From: Phymatolithon calcareum
Lineage: Eukaryota > Rhodophyta > Florideophyceae > Hapalidiales
Direction of reading: 5' to 3'
Assembly: GCA_977006965.1 (NCBI GenBank)
Contig: OZ345382.1
Coordinates: 1,922,001-1,986,000 of the forward strand
DNA length: 64,000 bases
The notes under the pieces were generated by a model, which was not told the origin of the DNA, ran no database searches, and was given only the letters and a program-made list of their open reading frames with translations. Position 1 is the stretch's first letter. Every line of letters starts with the position of its first letter. Both the position numbers and the translations under genes were made by a program. Below are positions 56,450-64,000 of the stretch, in pieces.

Positions 56450-56824
56450 TTGAAGCAATTTGATGAGGTATATGAATCGAAAAGTTTCCAAGACGACGCC
56501 ATGAAGGGTTTGGCATCCTTAATGATGGAAACCGCAGAGACGTTGAGAGCACCTGTATTAAGAAGTCGTGTTGTGGCTGAAATGGAGGGACATAGAGTGC
56601 AGGAGCCACAGAGAGCTTTCAAGAAGAATGCTGAAAGAAAGTTTAAGCCAACGAAGGAGGCATCGTTCATCTTGGTGCGGACGGGAAGAGATCCATTGCC
56701 GCTATTTGTGTTGCCGCTGAGAAACGTTTACAAAATCCGCATATGCGCTTACTATAACGAAACTAGCAGTATTATCCCAGAAGAAATCATACTTTACAGC
56801 GATAACGAATCTACATGGCACTGA
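56450..56824 (+). pseudogene. Beta-helix (DSBH)-like protein remnant 1
   Basis: The frame contains VQEPQRAFKKNAERKF, then EASFILVRTGRDPLPLFVLP and SIIPEEIILYSDNES. It is collinear with the minus-strand gene at 58368-59117 (ESSFIVLATEKNPLHLFVW...VVIPPNSMFIARTN) and shares EPQ.A with remnant 2. The His-x-Asp metal motif of remnant 2 (AHCDF) is AFKKN here, so it would not bind iron. The stop comes at the start of a 70-bp repeat array that replaces the C-terminal part. Confidence 0.5.
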
Positions 56825-57000
56825 ATGATACTCGTGCGCCGCTGCTGTGCAGCCAGAATTTTAACATCGACAACGAGGGTACGTGGCCTGCCATGCTACG
56901 CGTGGGCAGCTGTTCCCCAGCTGGAATCATAGTTAATATCGACAACGCATCTACGTTACATTCTATGATACTCGTCGGCAGCAGCTGCCGAGCTCGTGTC
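56800..57000. repeat. Three imperfect ~70-bp tandem units
   Basis: Units begin near 56801, 56869 and 56941 with GATAACGAATCTAC, GACAACGAGGGTAC and GACAACGCATCTAC. Each continues to a GATACTCGTGCG-like or CTACGCGTGGG-like block. Confidence 0.6.
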
Positions 57001-57008
57001 ATACCACT

Positions 57009-57485
57009 GTGGAAGGGGGGCGGAAGAAGGACGAGATTGAGCACCCGCCGCCGCTTTATGCACCAGACAGCGGCGGTCGGTTCCTAGGCACGGGGCTGCA
57101 TTGCGAGCCGCAGAAGGCGCACTGTGACTTTTCCTGGTACGGGTTTGCGCAAGAACTTCGGGGTGGCCTACGTCTTCCGGGATATTTTTCTATTGCGACT
57201 TCGGAAAAGTCCAGGCCGGTTTGGTTGAGTCGTGGATCGCACCGTTTCGTGTATCGGACGGCGGAGTAGAAGAGCAAGCTGGCAAAACTATTGCCGATGG
57301 AGAAGATCATGATTCCGCCGTTTTCCATCTTCTTCGGTCGTGTTGATCTGACACAGGGGGGTGCCGCATTCGACGATTCAGAGCGGGACCAAGATGAGCC
57401 ACATGATGTTCTGCTGAGGTATCACTTGTACCTCGTGCGGGAGGAAGTTCCACTCACCGATTCTAATTCATATTTTCGATTCTAA
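57009..57485 (+). pseudogene. Beta-helix (DSBH, 2OG-Fe(II) oxygenase-like) remnant 2, in-frame TAG
   Basis: One frame of about 158 codons broken only by TAG at 57267-57269. Before it: GLHCEPQKAHCDFSWYGFAQ with a His-x-Asp pair, then LPGYFSIATSEKSRPVWLSR. After it: IMIPPFSIFFGRVDLTQGGA, AFDD, then RYHLYL. Double-stranded beta-helix proteins of this type usually read R.DL.H.GA.Y...R.H.YL, so the distal metal His is Gln (CAG) here, one base from His. The pattern suggests a former iron/2-oxoglutarate oxygenase-like protein, now inactive. The start codon is unclear. Confidence 0.5.
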
Positions 57486-57578
57486 TTCGTATTTTGCCGG
57501 GTTGAGTTCTCTTCCTGATCCGAAGATGCGCCCGACGTGCAGAAAAATATTTACAGAGTAGGTTTGTGTGAAAGAGTT

Positions 57579-57680
57579 ATGATACCCCACGTTCTTCAAA
57601 GTCACATAATTCAAAGCTGCATAGATTGGTATTTTATACAGCTTTCAATTATGTGACTTCGAAGACGAGAGTTTATCATA
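57579..57680. repeat. Palindromic hairpin element, copy 1
   Basis: Arms of about 45 bases: TATGATA...TCTTC.AAGTCACATAATT and its reverse complement ending TATCATA, around an ~11-base loop. The same family as 57910-58012 and 59180-59270, so a MITE-like foldback repeat. Confidence 0.8.
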
Positions 57681-57909
57681 CACTCATTGCCAAATCCAAT
57701 TTCGTACTTATTTTTCAGTATATCACGCGCATACCGCCAAACCATGTTCCCGGCCACGCACAGTGACGTGAATGGAACTACTGGACGCACATTCAGGGGG
57801 TCATTCGATCAGAACGCTGCCAGTTTCTGTACGCGAATCGAGAGATGGAGCGCCAGGATGGATGCGATTTGCAGAAAAATAGGTACAAAGTAGGATTGTG
57901 TGAGAGAAG

Positions 57910-58012
57910 TATGATAACCACTCGTCTTCGAAGTCAAATAATGCAAAGCTACATAAATTTGTAATTTATGCAACTTTGAATTATGGGACTTCGAAGACGA
58001 GTGGTTATCATA
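57910..58012. repeat. Palindromic hairpin element, copy 2
   Basis: 49-base arms, almost perfect, with a 5-base loop; ends are TATGATAACCACTCGTCTTC and its complement. Flanking sequence (ACCATGTTCCCG...) is also shared with copy 1's surroundings, so the hairpin and its flank may have been duplicated together. Confidence 0.85.
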
Positions 58013-58367
58013 GACACATGTCAATTCCTATTCCATCATTTCTTTCTTTATGCAGTTTTCGGAGTTGTTTCTCAACTCCCTATCCTTACGGCTACAGTAG
58101 ATATTTTATACTTAGCTTGACACATGTCGCCCGCATCCCGCCGAACCATGTTCCCGTCCACGCACAGGAACGTGCTTGCGATCATTTGACTCCCAGTGAG
58201 GAGGAAATACAACAATACCCTGCTCGGCCGTCCTAGAGTTTCTTCTGCTTAGGAAAGTCTGCATGTCGCTTACTGGAGGAGTACTTATTTTTTATTCTCT
58301 TTTGTACTTGTATTTCAAATTCTCCGTGTGCATTTAAACAGAGCTCCTCGTAAAATCCTATCAACGA

Positions 58368-59117
58368 TCACTTCTTCTGAATGCTTTCCTTGCGCTTTGT
58401 TCCGTACAGAAGCCGGCCGCGGATGTCATCTACATACCCATGCACACTTGCCTTGTGCACGTTACGATCAACTTTGTGATTCCTGTGCTTGCACAAGAGC
58501 CGCAAATGAAAAGATTGCTTCCTTCCCTCGGTGAAAACGTCATCTGCTGGAACGCCTGCGTACGCCCACGTCATGTTCGTCCGCGCGATGAACATAGAAT
58601 TTGGTGGAATAACCACGCGCTTCTCGCGCAGCCGCGGGTATGGAGGTCCTGCATTATTGTAGAAGTGATTCATGGTCCAAACGAATAAATGCAAAGGATT
58701 TTTTTCGGTCGCCAGGACAATGAAGGAGGACTCTTTTCTCGCATCAACCTCGTACTCAGGAGTCATGCTGAATTTTTCCTTGGCTCCTGCACCCCGCACT
58801 CCTCGAATTCCCTCACAACCAGACATCCTGGTACAGGAATCCTCATTTGTACAGGGTTGTTGGACATAGGATGCACCATTGCTTTCATGGTGCACTCCAT
58901 CTCGCATTTCCATATATAGGTTTCCGTGAAAAGCTTCTCCACGAAATCCCGCAGGTGCGTTTCGTGCGAAATTTTCCTCAGTCCCACTTCCGCCTTCCAT
59001 CCCTTCTTCCGGTTTCCAATATAGTCCGGCAACGATATTGAATTTGTCTTCTCTTGATCTTCGAACAGAAAAATGTTCTCCAAATCTCCATAACATAGTC
59101 CATTGCATATGGTTCAA
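58368..59117 (-). CDS. Beta-helix (DSBH)-like protein 3
   Basis: An open frame of 249 codons on the minus strand; the first true ATG is three codons in. Residues about 120-200 (KESSFIVLATEKNPLHLFVW, REKRVVIPPNSMFIARTNMT, WAYAGVPADD) align with remnants 1 and 2. Both metal-ligand positions are changed (no His-x-Asp; Trp-Ala-Tyr-Ala-Gly where His-Gly-Ala is usual). The first ~115 residues do not look protein-like, whereas another frame there (59083-58763) reads more naturally and ends VQEPRKN, matching remnant 1. A frame change near 58770 is therefore likely. Function doubtful. Confidence 0.45.
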   Translation of the reverse strand: MNHMQWTMLWRFGEHFSVRRSREDKFNIVAGLYWKPEEGMEGGSGTEENFARNAPAGFRGEAFHGNLYMEMRDGVHHESNGASYVQQPCTNEDSCTRMSGCEGIRGVRGAGAKEKFSMTPEYEVDARKESSFIVLATEKNPLHLFVWTMNHFYNNAGPPYPRLREKRVVIPPNSMFIARTNMTWAYAGVPADDVFTEGRKQSFHLRLLCKHRNHKVDRNVHKASVHGYVDDIRGRLLYGTKRKESIQKK

Positions 59118-59179
59118 ATCCGATGCTCCAGTAGTTTGGCACGAGACAGAATCCGAGACAATCTAGCTGACTTTTCGGC

Positions 59180-59270
59180 ACCTCGAAGATTGTCAAAGAA
59201 TTCAAAGCTGCATAATTCTCCAATTTATGCAGCTTTGAATTATGTGACTTCGAAGATTGTGGTTTATTTT
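59180..59270. repeat. Palindromic hairpin element, copy 3 (worn)
   Basis: The core AATTCAAAGCTGCATAA and its reverse complement are retained; outer arm parts have diverged. Same family as 57579 and 57910. Confidence 0.7.
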
Positions 59271-59493
59271 TGTGCAATGGACAAACAAAACGAGCAAATC
59301 AACAAATAGAATTAAACATTTACGAAACAATGCCGTTGCTCTCAACATAAGAACTGGAGCTCTTCGGTGCATAATCAGCCCAGCACGCCTTCAAGCCCGG
59401 GTGATAAGGGAAAAGGGGTTGGCGAGGAGCCTCTCGTACATCCTGGTGCACGTATCATCCTGTATGCAAGAGGCGTAATTTCAGTCCACCAAA

Positions 59494-59591
59494 ACGTATT
59501 ATATCAAGGTAAGCCCTCTGATTTCCGTCACCTTCTCGGCTCGAGCAGAGAAGGTCACGGAAATCAGAAGGGTTACTTTGATATAATACGT
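59494..59591. repeat. 98-bp palindrome with 44-base arms
   Basis: ACGTATTATATCAAGGTAAG...CACCTTCTC faces GAGAAGGTCACGG...TTGATATAATACGT with few mismatches and a loop of about ten bases. Different sequence from the other hairpin family. Confidence 0.9.
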
Positions 59592-59744
59592 CTTCGATAC
59601 ATAAATATGGATCTCCCGGCCAGAAGTTAACGGACAATCAAAGAATAGGGATGGCACTGCTCTGAGAATCTGCGCACGAGATTCTGCTCTCAGGTTGGTG
59701 AACGCCACCGTTGAAGGATTCTAAAATAAAAAGTATGGAAGTAA

Positions 59745-59965
59745 TTCCGTACGATCCAGTGTGCAAGGCCTGCAATTCTGGTTCCAAGGAACTACCGAAC
59801 ACCTAATCCTACGATGTGGTGGACGTTCCGCTTCACGACGAAAATATATTGGCCGAGTGGGAAAAAGGGCTGTAGAAGAGGTATTCCGTGAGAGACCCCT
59901 AGCCGAACTCAAATTTCTGAACAATGAGATGCTGTTGCAAAACAGCTCTAGACGCTTACCATAAG
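59745..59965 (+). pseudogene. LINE 3'-terminal zinc-finger relic
   Basis: VCKACNSGS in one frame and TEHLILRCGGRSASRRKYIG in the next form a Cys-x2-Cys...His-x4-Cys finger with a frame change. RAVEEVFRERPLAELKFLNN and a 3' end with AAGAAAGAAAATAAAAG follow. Related to 6440-6800. Confidence 0.65.
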
Positions 59966-60650
59966 TGTGAGCGATTTTTCCGCAATTAAGAAAGAAAGAA
60001 AATAAAAGTTACAACTTCCTCCCTACCTTTCCAGGAGGTAATTGTCATGGTATCATACAGTATCCTATTTGAATGGCTGATTTCTTAGCTCGCTCACACA
60101 CCACGGATCATTATCGTGCAATCAGAGCGCTAATGAGTTCGTATTATACATATTCCCGATGTTAAAGCCGGCAGACTGAGCTCCATCATGGACACGATGA
60201 TCATCTGTGACGATCATCATCGACCGCAGATACCAAGCAAGCTGACGCGAGCAGCGAAAAGTGTCCGCAACACGCCAAGCTTGTCAGCAAGCAATCAACA
60301 TTGGGGATGGCAATGATGATTGCAATGCGTAATGGACAAGATGCAATTTCCATCATGCGCGAAGCTTCGATATAGTGTACATTACTGGGCATGAGCATCG
60401 ATAATATTATATCAACTATACCATGAAATTTTTCTTGTGACATTTCATATCAAGCTTTTTTGAATATATCACGTGATGTCTAATCATAACAAAAATGAGT
60501 GAATTTGACGAACAACCGAAAATATTTCAAAACGTTAGCCTTTTTTTAAACAAAGACAAACATTTCAAAATCTTTTTGGTGGCAGGCAAATCCGTCTTGA
60601 TCATAAGAGTTGCTTCTCCAATAGACAACAGAAGTCAGTTATGATATCAT
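59966..60650. other. No gene recognised
   Basis: AT-rich, short frames only. Confidence 0.4.
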
Positions 60651-60662
60651 ATGATTTTCCAG

Positions 60663-60763
60663 AATATTTCATCACTGGGGGAGCACGGCAGCATTTTGGC
60701 CCAAATAAACCAAATAATTTTCGGGCCAAAATGCTGCCCTGCTCCTGCAGTGATGGAAATATC
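60663..60763. repeat. Palindrome with ~40-base arms
   Basis: ATATTTCATCACTG...GCAGCATTTTGGCCC at 60664-60702 faces GGGCCAAAATGCTGC...CAGTGATGGAAATAT at 60723-60762, around a 20-base AT-rich loop. It lies 70 bases from the MULE. Confidence 0.85.
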
Positions 60764-60832
60764 ACCTGAGTTCGGATTATCAGCTCCGGACGATTTCCGA
60801 TTGATATTCTATCATACGATTTATAAAATATA

Positions 60833-61894
60833 GGGAATTTACTAAAATGACCACGTAGTTTGGCGTATTTACTAAAATGACCACCATGCATGGTTGTTGT
60901 TAAGATTATAGCTTTGGTGTAAAGCGGGGCAGCATAAAATTATAGTGTCCAGAAATAACATCAGTTTATTGATCGGAGGGGGGCTGAGAGGGCCGCTGGG
61001 GCTCAACGGCTACCTTGCAGGAGCGCTTATTATGGCCAGGTTTGTTACATTTCTTACACGTAACGGACCGGTCAGATTCAGGGCCAGCTATGAGAGGCCT
61101 TTTTTTAGGCCTTCCTGGCCGGCACCTAGTCACCGGAGGAAGATCGGCATGCTCCGGAAGTACACCACTTTGATCCGGAACCGGTGGTATTACTATTTCT
61201 ACTTGATAAATCTTGAAAAATGTGGATTTTTGATACCAGCTTCCAACAAATTCCCCCAATGGCAGCGAGGATTCTGGGAGGAAACGACGAACGTCTAGAA
61301 TTGACGCACAGGCATGAATGACCGGGTATTCATACTCCTGCCAATGCATGCACGTGCATGAACGGTCATCCAAATTCACCTTCGTGAGTGGATGGAGCCC
61401 ATTTGGAATGACAAATTGCCGTAAATCTGGTTTTTGTGCTTTTCAGGACGGCAAACGTGTAACCCTTTAGTGCAGCATGGGTGGAAAGAGCTGACTTTAG
61501 GATATTCTTGGACTGGAAAAGAGCACCAATATCAATTTAGGTCGTAAACGGCCTGTCCATTGTCGAAGACGGTAGCTTGAATCGGATGGTTTACCGAAAA
61601 ATCGAAATCGGCAAGTTCGCCGAGCGTCTTTATTGGGACAAAACTGTGGAAATGTGGGACATGGCGATCTTCGAACAAATTGTTCCGTTTCGTCCTAGGG
61701 CAGATCAGTTTTACAAACCGAAATATTTGTACGGTCAAGACGTTGGCACCTGGGCTTGTATCGGTCTCAACGGACCTAAGTGATGGACCGTTTGCGAGAT
61801 GCTGACAGAAAAGTACAGGATCATAACTACACCCATGCATGGTGGTTATTTTAGTAAATACGGCAAACTACGTGGTCATTTTAGTAAATTCCCC
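60833..61894. mobile_element. Internally deleted Mutator-like element (MULE)
   Basis: Ends are ~61-bp inverted repeats beginning GGGAATTTACTAAAATGACC (left 60833-60893, right about 61834-61894) with a one-base length difference and two or three mismatches. TAAAATATA lies immediately outside both ends (60824-60832 and 61895-61903): a 9-bp target duplication as made by Mutator transposases. Inside, the minus strand keeps the C-terminal part of a MULE transposase. At 1.06 kb there is no room for the DDE catalytic core. Good TIR identity and an exact duplication suggest a fairly young non-autonomous copy. Confidence 0.9.
60966..61455 (-). pseudogene. MULE transposase C-terminal remnant (SWIM finger and zinc knuckle)
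   Basis: Translation reads FVIPNGLHPLTKVNLDDRSC, TCMHWQEYEYPVIHACASI: the SWIM finger that ends MULE transposases (C-x-C...P-C-x-H-A), with its third Cys replaced by Val. Then GRPKKRP and a CCHC knuckle CKKCNKPGHNKRSC. This order is typical of plant-type MULE transposases. A separate minus frame at 61532-61840, starting within the TIR, may be the N terminus. The catalytic core between them is deleted. Confidence 0.85.
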
Positions 61895-61903
61895 TAAAAT
61901 ATA

Positions 61904-63835
61904 TCAATCGAACATGATAATATTATTATCACGTTCTTTCTGGCATATCAATATTCATATCAGCTCCTGGAATTTACGTGATGCTCATTCCAATACAGGA
62001 CCGCATTGTCGGTCGAAAACCGTGAAAAGTGTTAGAGATGAAAAACAAGGTCTTTGCTGACCCTGTCTTTTACTTCTTCCCTTCTTGCCGAGTCTGCTAG
62101 TCAGAACTTCGGCAGGGGCTTATGTAGAGCAAAAGAGTGCTGCATAATTGCAGGACTCGGTAGCTACAAGTCATGTGCTACCCATGATGTTATACGGTGA
62201 GACTAGTAAAGGTTGAATTGTGCTTAGGAGTGTGTCCGTAAGTTGTCACCTTGGGAACACCATCATACATCGGAACAATCATGTACCGTGTTGATGTAGT
62301 ATTGACAGTGACCCAAGACACGCATATCAACAGCATTCCAATGTGACGTCATGTCTCTCACAATTTTCATTACGTAGCACCGAGGAGGATTTTAAAACGT
62401 ACGAAAGGACTTCGAGGAGTGCCACGTACTGCCCGGTTTTTCAGTTGAAGGGGATACCGGGGTACCTTAATAAATGACTAATTAAGATATGGTATCATAC
62501 CCCCGCTGTCTTGCACTTGAAAGAAGCCTCCATGAGTAGATTGATGAAGATACAGTCTAGTCAAACATGTAGAACTGCTTGCAATAATAGAGGTTTTGCA
62601 GACCAAAAAGCTTTATCATAATGAGATAGATCACGAGACGAACAACCTCCATTATCGTCCATCGCCCATGATCTCCCCTGTCAAGCTTGACGGCGCAACA
62701 GCATAGCAGACATCGAATGGCGAAGGTGACAACTCGTTGCACTCTTTTTGACGAGAACCCACATCTTTTGCAATCCATACTATCGAAGTTTCAGTCAAAA
62801 TTAAAGGAGACCTGTCATTCTGCTGCAAAATTGCACTTTGCAAGATAAATTTAAATATATTTAAATTTAATTACTTCTAGCTATACGCCAACTCGGTCAA
62901 GGCGATTGGGTTCCACGAATGCGGGTTCTGCAGCTTAAGGGGTTGCAGTTCTACGGGTTCGACTGTTTTGCATTGAATATTTTATTCATCATATTGATTA
63001 CAATCCTTATTTCAAGCTCTCACGTTGGGGGTTGCACAAAGATCTGCAATAACTATTATTCATATTGTTCTGACGTCTGCCCTCTCATCGTTCAGATTGA
63101 GGAGATGCTCCACATGGACGGAATATCTGTTCAGCATTGCAACAAAGCCCATTAGACACAGCGGCGTCATAATTTCTTACAGGGGATTTGAAATTGAGTG
63201 GATTTATTGAGAATAGACCATGTTGCTCAACTTGAGGAAATTCTGCACCTTTCTTAGCGTTCTATTAGACTCGAAACTTCAGTTGCCTTAATCAGAATAT
63301 CGTACTATCTCGTCAATGGCTCGGGCCACGTTGTTCTCCTCTGTAGGCGTCCATGTAGGCTTCTTCAGGAAACTGCTCAGTGTTCAAATTGCCCATGCTC
63401 CTTGACTGCCCATTTTTTCTATCAACTTCGGCGAATTTTTTGGAAAGTGACCTACACACTATCTAGAACAGAGGATTCCGTGCCTGCTTTCTTTCATCCT
63501 CACTGCATGGTGGGGTAGAGCATTCTTGGAAAAGGTAATTTTCCTGACACGGCGTTCTTCTTGCTGTTCCCAGACTTGCCGGAGGGCACATCTATCTTGG
63601 AGGTCAGTTGGCGCGTTCGATTTTCGCATGCGGTCGAACGCTTAGAGTTCCTGCTCTGCCCCAGCGTCTTTTGTCTCTTCCTGAGCCTTTCCAAGTCTTC
63701 GTCGTAACTTCGAGAGCAGGTGCTGTCGGCTGAACACCCAAGTCTCTTTTTGACATAGCTTCATTAGTCTGATCCAGTGCCGGCCTGGGAATCAAACTTT
63801 TCGAGGTCTCGGCAAGCTCATCCTATAGGAATTCG
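61904..63835. other. No gene recognised
   Basis: Only short frames. A near-palindromic AT block (AAATTTAAATATATTTAAAT) lies at 62847-62870. The minus frames at 63500-63795 are basic and unrecognised. Confidence 0.4.
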
Positions 63836-63863
63836 GCACATTACAAATGTTGAATCTCCCATT

Positions 63864-64000
63864 TATGGGTTTCCAACCGCTTAAAGGCACGAAATGGGCT
63901 CTTCTGCTGTGTACGGTTGCTGTAAGAAGAGGAAGAATCACCAGTGCAGTACTTGATGTGAAGTCAGCGTACGACCGTGTATGTATGCATGTAAACTGCT
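63864..64000 (+). pseudogene. LINE RT fragment running off the window
   Basis: Translation gives GFQPLKGTKWALL, then VAVRRGRITSAVLDVKSAYD, matching LGFQKRKGTELALL and AVLDLKAAYDSV (motif A) of the LINE at 21578-23551. It reaches the window end in frame; motifs B and C would lie beyond it. Confidence 0.75.

Noticed and set aside
28876-57269. TAG reassigned to an amino acid (in-frame TAG in LINE ORF1, LINE endonuclease, helicase-like gene and the beta-helix remnant)
   Set aside because: The long intact frames (1038, 657, 570 and 348 codons) contain no internal TAG, which reassignment would predict, and LINE ORF1 at 24563 ends with TAG in the expected place. Point mutation is simpler.

Overview
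This 64 kb window looks like transposon-rich nuclear DNA of a eukaryote. It holds APE-type non-LTR retrotransposons (LINEs), Copia and Gypsy fragments, a Mutator-like DNA transposon (MULE) with a 9-bp target duplication, AATAAA/poly(A) ends and a 175-copy satellite. I see no bacterial operons, rRNA or tRNA. The most distinctive gene joins an OrsD-type zinc-finger region to a RecQ-like helicase, a fusion best known from fungi and from subtelomeres. I cannot settle the lineage: a fungus or an alga such as a red alga both fit.

Layout. Positions 1-17133 form a giant inverted repeat: two arms of about 5.9 kb (1-5904 and 11231-17133) around a 5.3 kb loop, with the outer end running off the window. 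The arms carry decayed LINE 3' ends and a 155-codon reading frame that is intact in the right arm and stopped by one base change in the left. The loop holds LINE and Copia relics, including a 5'-truncated LINE (8712-9402) with an 11-bp target duplication and a 15-A tail. Positions 17.8-33.9 kb are a LINE-dominated block: relics, a well-preserved 3.85 kb LINE on the minus strand (21338-25182, 14-bp target duplication), a second more damaged LINE (about 26.3-31.2 kb), a Copia relic and a short LINE-end derivative.

Positions 33.9-38.3 kb are mostly AT-rich and empty, apart from a Copia RT scrap and a GC-rich membrane-protein-like frame (36880-37399). Positions 38.3-46.3 kb hold the OrsD/RecQ-like gene, enclosed by two inverted copies of a ~290-bp repeat. 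Its N-terminal half carries spaced residues that resemble a tyrosine recombinase. After it come degenerate telomere-like G-rich repeats, a Gypsy RT relic with a 144-bp tandem duplication, an arginine-rich hypothetical frame and a LINE-Copia chimeric frame. Positions 50341-52098 are a satellite of 175 visually identical 10-bp units. Positions 52.2-59.3 kb hold diverged direct repeats around a hypothetical gene, three related double-stranded beta-helix-like gene remnants and palindromic hairpins. Positions 60833-61894 are an internally deleted MULE, and the window ends inside another LINE reverse transcriptase fragment.

Most coding sequence here serves element mobility. The LINEs supply nicking endonuclease and reverse transcriptase, the short LINE-end derivative could have been copied by such enzymes, and the MULE remnant has ends but no catalytic core. 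Several otherwise open frames break by one base at homopolymers, so assembly error must be weighed against genuine decay.
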